This document shows positions 26,089-34,584 of a stretch of 49,517 nucleotides of DNA, piece by piece. The translations under genes were made by a program, and so were the position numbers. Source of the DNA: Microbacterium salitolerans (GTDB lineage: Bacteria; Actinomycetota; Actinomycetes; Actinomycetales; Microbacteriaceae); contig NZ_JAHKSH010000009.1 of NCBI RefSeq assembly GCF_019720895.1, positions 1-49,517 on the forward strand, written 5' to 3'. The notes under the pieces are model-generated. The model saw only the letters and a list, made by a program, of their open reading frames with translations. It did no database searches and was not told the DNA's origin. Position 1 is the first letter of the stretch, and each line of letters opens with the position of its first letter.

Positions 26089-27138
26089 ATGCGGTGGAGT
26101 GGACAGAAGATCGATGATGCGTCCGCCGCCGAGCCTGCGCTCCTCGCGATCTCGGGGCTCGTGCGCACCACCCGCACGCCCGAGTTCGCCGGTCTCACGT
26201 TCCACGAGGTCGTGGCCAAGTCGGCGCTTAACCGCGTCCCCGACGCGAGCCCGATGCCCTTTCGGTGGACCATCAACCCGTATCGGGGCTGCAGTCATCA
26301 GTGCGTCTACTGCTTCGCCCGCCAGACGCACACCTACCTCGACCTCGACGCCGGCGACGACTTCGATCGCCAGGTCGTGGTGAAGGTCAACGTCGCCGAT
26401 GTGCTGCGCGCCGAGGTCGGACGGAGATCGTGGCGGCACGACCTCGTCGCGCTCGGCACGAACACCGACCCGTATCAGCGGGCCGAAGGGCGCTACGAGC
26501 TCATGCCGGGCATCATTCGCGCCCTCGGCGAGAGCGGCACGCCGCTGTCGATCCTCACGAAGGGCACGCTGCTGCGTCGCGATCTGCCGCTGCTCCGGCA
26601 GGTGGCCGAGCACGTGCCCGTCGACATCGCGATGTCGATCGCCGTGTTCGACGACGAGCTGCAGAAGTCCGTCGAGCCGGGCACGCCGTCGACCGCTGCG
26701 CGGCTCGCGACGGTGCGGGCCGCCGTCGAACAGGGGTTCCGCGTCACGGTCTTCCTCATGCCGATCATGCCCTGGCTCACCGATCAGCCCGAGCATCTCG
26801 AACGCGCGGTGGCGGCGATCGCCGAGGCAGGAGCCGCGCGTGTGGTGTTCGGTGCGCTGCACCTTCGCCCCGGCGCACGCGAATGGTTCCTCGACTGGAT
26901 CGCCCGGGAGCATCCGGAGCTCGAACGCGGATACCGCTCGTTCTATGAACGGTCCTCGTCCGCCCCGGCGGCGTACCGGCGCCAGCTGTCGGCGCGCATG
27001 CGCACGTTGCTGCGCCGACACGGACTCGATCCGCGCGACGATGAGGATCAGCCGGAGATGAGGCGCGCGGCGCGGGTCGCTTCTCGGGCGCACCAGCTGC
27101 CGTCCCTCGAGCCGACCCCGCTGCCGACGCTGTTCTGA
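26089..27138 (+). CDS. Rv2578c-family radical SAM protein
   Basis: 349 residues, matching the mycobacterial Rv2578c family and related to the SplB-like radical SAM proteins. The iron-sulfur motif CxxxCxxC is at C68, C72, C75 (NPYRGCSHQCVYCFAR), followed by a SAM-binding region with ALGTNTDPYQ and later VTVFLMPIMPWLTD. Function unknown in the family; a DNA or nucleotide repair role is sometimes proposed from the SplB likeness. Start at the ATG of 26089, since upstream codons overlap the aldo/keto reductase promoter; no clear ribosome binding site. Confidence 0.9.
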   Translation: MRWSGQKIDDASAAEPALLAISGLVRTTRTPEFAGLTFHEVVAKSALNRVPDASPMPFRWTINPYRGCSHQCVYCFARQTHTYLDLDAGDDFDRQVVVKVNVADVLRAEVGRRSWRHDLVALGTNTDPYQRAEGRYELMPGIIRALGESGTPLSILTKGTLLRRDLPLLRQVAEHVPVDIAMSIAVFDDELQKSVEPGTPSTAARLATVRAAVEQGFRVTVFLMPIMPWLTDQPEHLERAVAAIAEAGAARVVFGALHLRPGAREWFLDWIAREHPELERGYRSFYERSSSAPAAYRRQLSARMRTLLRRHGLDPRDDEDQPEMRRAARVASRAHQLPSLEPTPLPTLF

Positions 27139-27178
27139 CGCGCCGAACGGCGTTCTCTCTGGGTCACGTCGGTCGACC

Positions 27179-27212
27179 GGAGGTTCTCCGCCCCGCAGGG
27201 CGGAGAACCTCC
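27179..27212. terminator. Bidirectional terminator between the radical SAM gene and hxlA
   Basis: A perfect 15-bp stem (27179-27193 with 27198-27212) with a CGCA loop, between two convergent genes. Confidence 0.9.
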
Positions 27213-27224
27213 TTCATCGTGATG

Positions 27225-27848
27225 TCAGGCGAGTGCACCACGCAGTTCGGCGGCCGCGCCCGACACGTCCGGTGCGCCGTAGATCGCACCGCCGGCGACG
27301 GCGATCTGCGCCCCCGACTCGCGCACGGCCGCGATCGACGAGGCGTTGACGCCGCCCGCGACCGAGAACGGCACGCCCGACGCGCGACCCGCCTCGAGGA
27401 GGCCGTCGAGCGAGTAGCCCTCCTGTGCCTGCTCGTCCAGGCCGGCGTGCATCTCGACGAAGTCGGCGCCGAGGGCGACGACCTGCTGCGCCCGGGTCGC
27501 CTTGTCGGCGATGCCGATGAGGTCGACGACGACGCCCTTGCCGTGCTGCTTCGCCGCCTCGACTGCGCCGAGGATCGTGCTGTCGTCGGCCGCCCCGAGG
27601 ATGGTCACGAGGTCCGCCCCGGCGGCGAATGCGATGTCGGCCTCGAGCGCTCCCGCGTCCATCGTCTTGAGATCGGCGAAGACGACCTTGTCGGGGTGGG
27701 CCTCCTTCATCGCGGTGATCGCCGAGAGGCCTTCGCTCTTGATCAGCGGTGTGCCGAGCTCGAGGATGTCGACGTGGTCGGCGGCGGCGGCCGCGAGCTC
27801 CAGCGCCTTCTTGGTGGTCAGGGTGTCGATGGCGAACTGGATCTGCAT
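27225..27848 (-). CDS. hxlA: 3-Hexulose-6-phosphate synthase
   Basis: Condenses formaldehyde with ribulose 5-phosphate to hexulose 6-phosphate (ribulose monophosphate pathway), used for formaldehyde fixation or detoxification. 207 residues, the family length, of the OMP-decarboxylase-like barrel: FAIDTL start, ADLKTMDAGALEADIAFAAGADLVTILGAA active-site strand and VAGGVNASSI and AGGAIYGA phosphate-binding loops. ATG with AGGA ahead; the longer open frame upstream overlaps hxlB and is rejected. Lies 46 bases after hxlB on the same strand, so the two form an operon. Confidence 0.95.
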   Translation of the reverse strand: MQIQFAIDTLTTKKALELAAAAADHVDILELGTPLIKSEGLSAITAMKEAHPDKVVFADLKTMDAGALEADIAFAAGADLVTILGAADDSTILGAVEAAKQHGKGVVVDLIGIADKATRAQQVVALGADFVEMHAGLDEQAQEGYSLDGLLEAGRASGVPFSVAGGVNASSIAAVRESGAQIAVAGGAIYGAPDVSGAAAELRGALA

Positions 27849-27894
27849 GGTCCTGCTTTCTGTGAGGGCGTCGAGGCGAGTGGCGTCGACGGGG

Positions 27895-28473
27895 TCATTC
27901 GAGGTTCGCGTGGCGGGGCCAGAGCTCGTCCGCGGTCGCGCCGCCTCGTCGCCATAGGGCGTCGAAGAGCGCGTCGCCGAGGAGCACGACCACCTGTTCG
28001 AACAGGCTTCCCGCGTACTGCGCGGAGGTGGAGCCCGAGCGGTCGAGCTTGCCCGCAGCGGGTACCGGCACGACCGTGTCGGCCAGATCGGCGAGCGGCG
28101 AGGCCGGATCGGTCGTGAGGGCGGCGATCGCCGCCCCGGCATCGCGAGCTGTCGTCGCGGCTCGGACGATGCCGCCGGTCGTGCCCGATCCGCTCGCCGT
28201 GAGCAGCAGGTCGCCTGCCGCGATCGCGGGGGTCGTCGTCTCGCCGACGACGTGCACGGCGAGGCCCAGGTGCATGAGGCGCATGGCCGTCATCCGCAGC
28301 GCGAGTCCGGAGCGGCCGGCGCCGAGCACGAAGATGCGGCGAGCGGAGAGCACCGCCTCCTCCAGCTGCGCGAGCGAGGGCTCCTGCGTGTGCGCGACGT
28401 CCTCGAGGGCGCGTCGCACCTCGTCGGAGACGCGGTCGACGGCCGTGAGCGCTTCGGTCTGCGACGTGATCAT
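27895..28473 (-). CDS. hxlB: 6-Phospho-3-hexuloisomerase
   Basis: 192-residue SIS-domain isomerase turning hexulose 6-phosphate into fructose 6-phosphate, the partner of HxlA. The sugar-phosphate loop is visible (FVLGAGRSGLALRMTAMR and LLTASGSGTTGG). ATG behind AGGA; the much longer open frame that continues past it runs antisense to the LuxR gene and is not real. First gene of the hxlB-hxlA operon; a weak TACCCA box (28518-28523, minus strand) lies between its start and the inverted repeat at 28531-28562. Confidence 0.95.
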   Translation of the reverse strand: MITSQTEALTAVDRVSDEVRRALEDVAHTQEPSLAQLEEAVLSARRIFVLGAGRSGLALRMTAMRLMHLGLAVHVVGETTTPAIAAGDLLLTASGSGTTGGIVRAATTARDAGAAIAALTTDPASPLADLADTVVPVPAAGKLDRSGSTSAQYAGSLFEQVVVLLGDALFDALWRRGGATADELWPRHANLE

Positions 28474-28530
28474 GGCTCGATCCTGCAGGCGTCGTCGCGT
28501 GTGCGCTGTCCGCCGGATGGGTACATCCAC

Positions 28531-28562
28531 TAGCCGTTCGGGTAGTGGCCGCCGAACGGCTA
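28531..28562. promoter_or_regulatory. Perfect inverted repeat, likely operator of the hxl/LuxR divergent promoters
   Basis: Arms TAGCCGTTCGG (28531-28541) and CCGAACGGCTA (28552-28562) match perfectly over 11 bp, spaced by 10 bases (21 bases centre to centre, two helical turns). The right arm overlaps the TACCCT -10 box of the LuxR gene and the left arm lies close to the hxlB promoter, so a bound dimer could control both. Binding by the neighbouring LuxR protein is inference. Confidence 0.65.
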
Positions 28563-28566
28563 CCCT
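28561..28566 (+). promoter_or_regulatory. -10 box TACCCT of the LuxR regulator gene (leaderless)
   Basis: TACCCTGGGCCC then ATG: six bases between box and start, no ribosome binding site; the box shares two bases with the inverted repeat. Confidence 0.55.
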
Positions 28567-28572
28567 GGGCCC

Positions 28573-29412
28573 ATGGCGACGGTCTCTCACATGCGGTCGG
28601 CGCGCGTGCGCGAGTCGGAACAGGCTCGCGCGCTCGCCGAGCAGTCCGATCGGCACGCCGTCGTGCTCGAATCGATCCTTGCGCCGCTGCGCGCGTCGCG
28701 ACTCGACGACCGCGCGGCGCGGCAGGCCGCCCTCGACATCGCCGCCGGGGCGCTCGTCGAGGTGCGCACGACGGCCGACGAACGGCGGCAGGACTTTCTC
28801 GAACCGGTCGTCGGGGCGTTCGAGCGGCTGAAGCGCGACCTGCGCCCGCTCGTGCGCTTTGGCCAGCTCGACGTCCAGTTCGTCGAGCCGCCCTCCAACG
28901 GGCGCGCGCTGCCGGGCGACGTGGCGCAGTCGGCCCGCGCGATCGTGAGGAGTGCCGTGCTGGCCTTCGTCGACGCGGCGGAGGCGACACGCGTGCGGAT
29001 CCAGTGGGACTGCGACGGGCTCAATCTCCTCATCGCGATCCGCGACGACGGGAATGGCGAGCTGGATGCCCATGATGACACCCTGCGGCCCATCGCCGAG
29101 CACGTGACGGCGCTCGACGGGCGGCTCGAGGTGGCATCGACGCCCGGCTGGGGGACCGACCTCGGCATCACGATTCCGCTCGATCCCGTGCAGCCGACGG
29201 CTCTCGGCGACGACCTGACCGACCTCACAGCGCGCGAGCGCGACGTGCTGCACGGCCTCGCCTCGGGGTCGCGCAACGACGAGATCGCCCGTGAGCTGCG
29301 CATCAGCGCGCACACGGTCAAGTTCCACATCTCGAAGCTGCTCAAGCGCACGGGTGCGCGGAACCGCGCGGAGCTCGCCGCCCTGTACGGCGCGGCGCCG
29401 ACGACCCGATAG
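28573..29412 (+). CDS. LuxR-type regulator with a degenerate histidine-kinase ATPase domain
   Basis: 279 residues. An N-terminal helical part (about 1-110), a GHKL/HATPase-like domain (about 115-203) and a LuxR helix-turn-helix (about 216-272, LTARERDVLHGLASGSRNDEIAREL). The ATPase G1 box survives (IRDDGNG, 156-162) and the G2 region is GWGTDLGI, but the N-box Asn of NarL-type kinases is replaced by Ala (SAVLAFVDAAEATRV, near 131), and there is no DHp His. It looks like a former sensor kinase turned one-component regulator. Divergent from hxlBA, so probably the formaldehyde-pathway regulator (inference). Leaderless ATG. Confidence 0.85.
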   Translation: MATVSHMRSARVRESEQARALAEQSDRHAVVLESILAPLRASRLDDRAARQAALDIAAGALVEVRTTADERRQDFLEPVVGAFERLKRDLRPLVRFGQLDVQFVEPPSNGRALPGDVAQSARAIVRSAVLAFVDAAEATRVRIQWDCDGLNLLIAIRDDGNGELDAHDDTLRPIAEHVTALDGRLEVASTPGWGTDLGITIPLDPVQPTALGDDLTDLTARERDVLHGLASGSRNDEIARELRISAHTVKFHISKLLKRTGARNRAELAALYGAAPTTR

Positions 29413-29438
29413 CGGCGCGACGTGGCCCGAATGCACGA

Positions 29439-29474
29439 GATCCCCTGGTCAGAAGGAATACTGACCAGGGGATC
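29439..29474. terminator. Bidirectional terminator between the LuxR gene and tRNA-Ser
   Basis: A perfect 14-bp stem (29439-29452 with 29461-29474) with an 8-base loop; serves the plus-strand regulator gene and the minus-strand tRNA. Confidence 0.9.
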
Positions 29475-29478
29475 GCAA

Positions 29479-29566
29479 TGGCGGAGGATGGGGGATTTGA
29501 ACCCCCGAGGGCTTGCACCCAACACGCGTTCCAAGCGTGCGCCATAGGCCGCTAGGCGAATCCTCC
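29479..29566 (-). tRNA. tRNA-Ser (anticodon GGA)
   Basis: 88 bases including an encoded CCA. Acceptor stem GGAGGAT/ATCCTCC with discriminator G, anticodon stem CACGC/GCGTG around loop TTGGAAC (anticodon GGA, reads UCC/UCU), a long variable arm typical of serine tRNA, and the T arm GGGGGTTCAAATCCCCC. Confidence 0.96.
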
Positions 29567-29592
29567 TCGGCCCGCCAGGCGGGCCTCGGACA

Positions 29593-29622
29593 ATGTTACC
29601 CGTCACGGTCCGCTGCGACCAA
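29593..29622 (-). promoter_or_regulatory. Promoter of tRNA-Ser
   Basis: On the minus strand TTGGTC (29617-29622), 18 bases, TAACAT (29593-29598). The start would be near 29586, so the short precursor leader is the perfect hairpin GGCCCGCC-N-GGCGGGCC (29569-29585) directly in front of the tRNA. Confidence 0.55.
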
Positions 29623-29725
29623 TCGGGCGTGTGTCCCGAGTGATCAGGATTCGAGAAGCGCCGAGCGGCAGGCGGTCGTAGCGTGACATGTGCATGATTC
29701 GAGAGTGACGACCGGGAGGACGGAC

Positions 29726-30163
29726 ATGACCGACACGAAGAGCGGTTTCAGCGACGACGAGCGCGCCGCGATGAAGCAGCGCGCCGAGGAGCTGCGCTCC
29801 ACGAAGGGGCTCAAGGGAGCGGCGAAGCTTGCCCGCGAGCTCGAGGCGTGCGTCGCGGCGATCGACGAGCTCGAGGGCGTCGACCGCGCGGTGGCGACGC
29901 GGCTGCACACGATCGTCAGCGAGGAGGCGCCCGACCTCGCCCCGAAGACCTTCTACGGCTTTCCCGCCTATGCGCGCGAGGGAAAGGTTCTCGTGTTCTA
30001 CCAGCCCGCCTCGAAGTTCGAGACCCGCTACGGCACGGTGAGCTTCGATGACATCGCGAACCTCGACGACGGCGAGATGTGGCCGGTTTCATTCGCGGTC
30101 ATCGACATGACTGAAGCCGCCGAGAAGCGGATCCGCGAGCTCGTGCGCCGGGCGGTCAGCTAG
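29726..30163 (+). CDS. DUF1801/YdhG-like protein
   Basis: 145 residues, cytoplasmic. N-terminal basic helical part (DDERAAMKQRAEELR, KGLKGAAKLAREL) and a YdhG/DUF1801 core with the PKTFYGFPAYAREGKVLVFYQP segment, seen in proteins called iron chaperones (frataxin-like) in Bacillus; the real role here is unknown. ATG behind GGGAGGA, preferred over a start 12 codons earlier. Its last 8 bases overlap the convergent transglutaminase gene. Confidence 0.8.
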   Translation: MTDTKSGFSDDERAAMKQRAEELRSTKGLKGAAKLARELEACVAAIDELEGVDRAVATRLHTIVSEEAPDLAPKTFYGFPAYAREGKVLVFYQPASKFETRYGTVSFDDIANLDDGEMWPVSFAVIDMTEAAEKRIRELVRRAVS

Positions 30164-32396
30164 CAGGGACGTCGCCTGACGCCGCGCGTGCCCACAGCGA
30201 GCGGGGGAGGAGGAACCTTCTCACGCGGGCGGGCGCGGCGTCGGAGCGGAGCGAGCGGGCGACCGTGCGCAGCGGCCCCGTCAGGTCGTCGTCGGGCGCG
30301 GGCCGGGCGGCGAAGGACCAGTGCTCGACGGCGGAGACGAGGCGCTCGACGTCCGGATCCGGCGCGCCCCGCGCGACGAGGCGCGTCCCGAGCGCGCGCG
30401 GCGACTCCGACTCATGGACCGGGACGTCGGCGTCGAACGCGATCGCTCGGAGCTCCTGCCAGGCGCGCATCACGTCGCCGCGGCGCGCGGCGCTCAGGCG
30501 GCGCACACGGAGCGTCTGACGGATCAGCGCCGGCAGGAGCAGCAGTGCGCCCACCGCGACCGCGACGGCGAACCAGGCGGAACCGGCCCCCGAATCCGTC
30601 GAGGATCCCGGGGCATCCTCCTCAGTCGCCGAATCGGTGGGCGCCGTGGAGGGCGTGGCCACCGCATCAGGGGCGTCGGACGGCTGCGCCGTCGCCCCGG
30701 GCGAGTCGGTGGGCGTCGCCGTCGCGCCCTCCTCGGCGATGACGCCCTGCGACGAGGCGACGCCGGGGGTCGGATCGAACGCGGTCCAGCCGATTCCGAC
30801 GAGGTATGCCTCTGGCCACGCGTGCAGCTGGCCGCTGTCGACGGAGAACACCATCTGGTCGTCGATGCGTACGCCCGTCGGTGTGCCGGGCAGATACCCG
30901 ATCGCGATGCGCGTGGGCACGTCGAGTGAGCGCGCCATCATCGTGAACGCCGCCGCGAAGTGCACGCAGTAGCCTTCGCGCACCTCGAGGAACTGCTCGA
31001 CCGCGGCGATGTCGCTGCCGTCGAATCCGTCGTCGACGGGGGTCTCGAGCGAGTAGGAGAATCGGTCCGATCGCAGCCAGTCCTGCAGCGCCAGGAGGGA
31101 TTCGTACGGACCGCCGGATCCGCTCGTCACCTCGCGCGCCATCCGCCCGATCGCGCCGTTCGTGACGGACCGTGGGATCTCGAGCGCCGTGGTCGGCACC
31201 TGCTCGCCGAGGGCGGCGTCGTCCGCCCATGGCGATCGCTCCGCCTGTTCGCGGGTGGGCGAGACGTCGTAGGCGTCGATGCCGTACTCCTCGCCGAACG
31301 ACGACACGTCGACACGCGTTCCGGACTGCGCGGTGCGGTTCTCGAGCGCCTGCCACCCGTCGCTCGCGCCGGAGACGGCCACCGCGTCGGGGACGAGCGG
31401 CAGGTAGGCGGCGTCGAGCTCGACGTCGGTGATCCAGGTGCGGGTCTCCGTCATCTCGACCTCGCCGACCGCGCCCGACGGCTCGAGGGCGGGGAATCCG
31501 TCCGCGAGGGGGGTCCTGCGCCCGACGTCGACGTGCCACCCCTGCTCGTCGAAGCGCGTGTGCGTCGCGAGCCGCAGGTACGGTGCGTAGCCGCCGTTCG
31601 TCCGCACGCGCATGACCTCCGTGCCACCTGCGTTGCGCAGATCGTCGCCGAGATCCAGCGAGACGTCGATGCTCGTGGGCCTCGCGAACATCCCGGCATC
31701 GGCGACCGGGGACACGGGCACGAGCGGCGCGATCGCGAGGCCGGCGACCGTCGCGAGGACGGCGACGGCGCCCGTGGCCCCCGCGGCGGATCCTCGCTGC
31801 CACCTCCGTGCGAGGGATCCGCCGTGCGTGCCGCTCGCGATGAGGGCGAGGCACGCGACGACGAACGGGATCGCGAGGAACACGTGGTCTCCGCGCGGAA
31901 CCGCGAGCTGCGGCACGATGAAGAGCAGGGCGAGGGGGAGCACCGCGAGGATCGGAAGGCGTGCGGCGATCGCGATCTGATCGATGACGAGCGCGAACAG
32001 CGCGAAGGCCGAGATGAGGACGAACGCGAGCGGCGGCTGGACGGCCAAGGGGGCGATCCCGTTCACGACCTCGTCCACCGCGGAACCGAGAAAGCGCGGC
32101 AGACCCCATCCCTCGGGGCCGGGGACGAGGCCGCCGATCACCGGGCCGGGATAGCTGAGCGCCGTCGCGACGGCCCAGGCGAGGAGGCCGGCGACCACCG
32201 CGAGGCCGGGCCGGACGAGGCGGCCGCCGTATGCGGCGAGCAGCACGGCCGCCGTCACCAGGATCGCGGGAGTCAGCCATGACGGAAGGAGGAGCGTCGT
32301 GAGCGGGAGCATCGCCGTCACGACGGCGGCGAAGACGGCGAGCGTCGGAGCGATGCGCGGGCGTCGTCGGGACGGGGGCTGCGCGTCGTCGCTCAT
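30156..32396 (-). CDS. TgpA-type membrane transglutaminase-like protein
   Basis: 746 residues. Seven or eight membrane helices in the first 250 residues, a large outside part with a transglutaminase-like core, a further helix near 640 and a cytoplasmic DUF4129-like end. The core shows the catalytic Cys477 in REGYCVHFAAAF, the His in GQLHAWPEAYL and the Asp in FDPTPG. An acidic Ser/Thr/Pro linker follows. Members of the family are always found with DUF58 and MoxR genes, as here; the substrate is unknown. Start overlaps the DUF58 stop by four bases (ATGA). Confidence 0.93.
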   Translation of the reverse strand: MSDDAQPPSRRRPRIAPTLAVFAAVVTAMLPLTTLLLPSWLTPAILVTAAVLLAAYGGRLVRPGLAVVAGLLAWAVATALSYPGPVIGGLVPGPEGWGLPRFLGSAVDEVVNGIAPLAVQPPLAFVLISAFALFALVIDQIAIAARLPILAVLPLALLFIVPQLAVPRGDHVFLAIPFVVACLALIASGTHGGSLARRWQRGSAAGATGAVAVLATVAGLAIAPLVPVSPVADAGMFARPTSIDVSLDLGDDLRNAGGTEVMRVRTNGGYAPYLRLATHTRFDEQGWHVDVGRRTPLADGFPALEPSGAVGEVEMTETRTWITDVELDAAYLPLVPDAVAVSGASDGWQALENRTAQSGTRVDVSSFGEEYGIDAYDVSPTREQAERSPWADDAALGEQVPTTALEIPRSVTNGAIGRMAREVTSGSGGPYESLLALQDWLRSDRFSYSLETPVDDGFDGSDIAAVEQFLEVREGYCVHFAAAFTMMARSLDVPTRIAIGYLPGTPTGVRIDDQMVFSVDSGQLHAWPEAYLVGIGWTAFDPTPGVASSQGVIAEEGATATPTDSPGATAQPSDAPDAVATPSTAPTDSATEEDAPGSSTDSGAGSAWFAVAVAVGALLLLPALIRQTLRVRRLSAARRGDVMRAWQELRAIAFDADVPVHESESPRALGTRLVARGAPDPDVERLVSAVEHWSFAARPAPDDDLTGPLRTVARSLRSDAAPARVRRFLLPRSLWARAASGDVPAS

Positions 32397-33538
32397 CGCG
32401 GGCTTCCCGTGAGCGCATCAGCCCAGGAGGATCCGATGTCGCGCGTGAGGACGGCGGTGCGCCAGCCGTGGTCGACGGCGTCGTCGAGCGCCTCGTCTGA
32501 CGGGTCTGCGGTCAGCAGCACGTGCACGGCGCGCGAGGTCACGCGCGGCGCGGTCGCGCCGACGCGCACGACGACGCCGCCCCGCAGTGACGGGTTCTCG
32601 TCGTGCAGGCGCACGCGTCGGCGCTCGAGCGTCGCGCAGGTGCGGAGGAACGACTCGAACGAGGCGTGGTCGGCGACCGTCGCGAGGCTCTGGCCCTCTG
32701 TCGACTCGACGAGGGTGGAGAATCCGTCGTCGAGAAGCCGGGCGACGACTGACGCGCACGCACTGACGGCGATGTCGAAGGCGTCGTCGCTGCGCCACAC
32801 GTCGGGCGCGGGATCCAGCTGCACGACGGCGTGGGGGGTCGTCTCGCGCTCCTCTTCGCGCACCATGAGGTCGCCGTGGTGCGCCGAGGCGCGCCAGTGG
32901 ACGCGGCGCATGGAGTCGCCCGCGACGTACGGACGCGGGATGAGGTTGTCGGCGCCGTGGCCGAGGCGCTCGATCTGCGTCGGGCTGTCGCCGTCATCCG
33001 CGCCGAGTCCGCGGAGCGACCGCAGCGGCACGACGGGGGGAACGGCGACGACCTCGGCCGGTTCTCCGACGTCGACGACGCGCCGCGCGCAGCCGAACGG
33101 TGCCAGCAGCGTGAGCCGCATGGGGCCGATCCGGTGGGCGCCGCGCCGTTCGGCGACGACGGTCTGCTCGACGTCGGTCACGCCGCGGCGCGCCGCGTCG
33201 GGGGTCGCCTCGACGCCCCGCGGCGTGAGGTCGAGAGCGGAATCGATGAACGCCGTGCTGCCGCCTGTGAGGGACACGACCACGCGGAACGGCTGACCCA
33301 CGGTCACGGTGTCCGATGCGAGCGTGCGCGCCTTCACGCGCGGGAGGGGCACCGCACGGACGATCAGGCACGCGACGGGAACGACGCATGCGAGCGCCGC
33401 GCCGAGGAAGGTGAGCTCGAGGCGATCGAGCAGGGACCCGGTGAGGGCCAGGAGCGCGCCCATGACGAGCAGGGCGACGCCGCGCCGAGTGAGATGGATC
33501 CCCCGGCGCCCGGGCCGGTGGGGGACGGCCTCGGTCAC
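32393..33538 (-). CDS. DUF58 domain protein
   Basis: 381 residues: two N-terminal membrane helices (about 18-35 and 38-56), a beta-rich part, and a DUF58/von Willebrand A-like region from about 195, with the PRPYVAGDSMRRVHWRASAHHGDLMVREEE signature segment split here around 200-230. GTG start overlaps the moxR stop by four bases, and its own stop overlaps the next start, so translation is coupled along the operon. Works with the MoxR ATPase, probably as its membrane target; the process served is not known. Confidence 0.93.
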   Translation of the reverse strand: MTEAVPHRPGRRGIHLTRRGVALLVMGALLALTGSLLDRLELTFLGAALACVVPVACLIVRAVPLPRVKARTLASDTVTVGQPFRVVVSLTGGSTAFIDSALDLTPRGVEATPDAARRGVTDVEQTVVAERRGAHRIGPMRLTLLAPFGCARRVVDVGEPAEVVAVPPVVPLRSLRGLGADDGDSPTQIERLGHGADNLIPRPYVAGDSMRRVHWRASAHHGDLMVREEERETTPHAVVQLDPAPDVWRSDDAFDIAVSACASVVARLLDDGFSTLVESTEGQSLATVADHASFESFLRTCATLERRRVRLHDENPSLRGGVVVRVGATAPRVTSRAVHVLLTADPSDEALDDAVDHGWRTAVLTRDIGSSWADALTGSPR

Positions 33539-34509
33539 CGATCCGCCAGGGGGACCGCGACCGACTGCACGACCTCGTCGATGATGCGCGGGATCGGATC
33601 CGCTGCGCGCCGTCCCGCGGCCGCTGTGCGCGTCGGGATGAGGCGATGCGCGAACACGGACCGGGCGAGGTCGGCGATGTCGTCGGGGATCACGAACGCG
33701 CGCCCCTGCAGCGCCGCCCAGGCCTTCGCGGCCCGCACGAGATGCAGGGTCGCACGAGGGCTCGCCCCGAGCCGCAGATCGGGATGGGAGCGCGTCGCCT
33801 GCGCGATCGACACGGCGTACTGCTCGATGAGCGTCGAGACGTGCACGCGATGCGCGAAGTCGATGAGGCGCGAGATGCCGTCGAGTGTGACGACCGGGCG
33901 GATCTGCGTGAGCGGGTTCGATGTGTCGCGCTGGCGCAGCATGAGGGCTTCGGCCTGCGCGTCGGGATAGCCCATCGACATGCGCATCATGAAGCGATCG
34001 AGCTGCGCCTCGGGGAGCGCGTACGTCCCGTCCATCTCGAGAGGATTCTGGGTCGCGACGACGAGGAAGGGATCCGGCAGCAGGTGGGTGTGTCCGTCGA
34101 CCGACACCTGCCGCTCCTCCATGGCCTCGAGCAGGGCCGACTGCGTCTTCGGAGAGGAGCGGTTGATCTCGTCGGCGATGACGATGTTCGCGAAGACGGC
34201 GCCGCGCGTGAACTCGAACTCCCGGTTCGCGGGGCTGAAGATCGACACGCCCGTGACGTCCCCCGGAAGCAGATCCGGCGTGAACTGGATCCGCCTGACA
34301 TCCGCATCGATCGACGCGGCGAGCGCCCGCGCGAGCATCGTCTTGCCGACGCCCGGAACGTCCTCGAGCAGCAGGTGACCCTCGGCGAGCAGCACGACGA
34401 GCGACGAGCGGATCGCGTGCTCCTTGCCGTCGATCACGCGCCGCATCGCCTCCGCGATCCGATTCGTCGTCTCGCGGAACTCCTCGGGAGTCATCGTCGT
34501 CTCGGGCAT
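33535..34509 (-). CDS. MoxR-family AAA+ ATPase
   Basis: 324 residues with Walker A LEDVPGVGKT (about 48-57), Walker B ADEINR, sensor 1 ATQNPLEMDGTYALPEAQLDRF and the C-terminal lid. MoxR ATPases act as chaperones that load metals or assemble complexes, with DUF58 proteins as partners. First gene of a three-gene operon with four-base overlaps. The ATG is six bases after TAGTGT and has no ribosome binding site, so it is leaderless. Divergent from the SRP RNA gene. Confidence 0.95.
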   Translation of the reverse strand: MPETTMTPEEFRETTNRIAEAMRRVIDGKEHAIRSSLVVLLAEGHLLLEDVPGVGKTMLARALAASIDADVRRIQFTPDLLPGDVTGVSIFSPANREFEFTRGAVFANIVIADEINRSSPKTQSALLEAMEERQVSVDGHTHLLPDPFLVVATQNPLEMDGTYALPEAQLDRFMMRMSMGYPDAQAEALMLRQRDTSNPLTQIRPVVTLDGISRLIDFAHRVHVSTLIEQYAVSIAQATRSHPDLRLGASPRATLHLVRAAKAWAALQGRAFVIPDDIADLARSVFAHRLIPTRTAAAGRRAADPIPRIIDEVVQSVAVPLADR

Positions 34510-34515
34510 AGCGCC

Positions 34516-34521
34516 ACACTA
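34516..34521 (-). promoter_or_regulatory. -10 box TAGTGT of the moxR operon (leaderless)
   Basis: TAGTGTGGCGCT then ATG. Confidence 0.5.
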
Positions 34522-34574
34522 GCCAGCGCAGGTGTCGCGGACGACGGGCGAACCGAGCATCGCAATCCGGCTGT

Positions 34575-34580
34575 TAGACT
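34575..34580 (+). promoter_or_regulatory. -10 box TAGACT of the SRP RNA gene
   Basis: TAGACT followed after about 6 bases by the predicted 5' end of the RNA. Confidence 0.6.
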
Positions 34581-34584
34581 TTCG

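Noticed and set aside
29843-33538. DUF1801, DUF58 and MoxR neighbourhood as a possible defence or toxin system
   Set aside because: MoxR-DUF58-transglutaminase is a common housekeeping trio; no toxin, nuclease or recombination gene is present.
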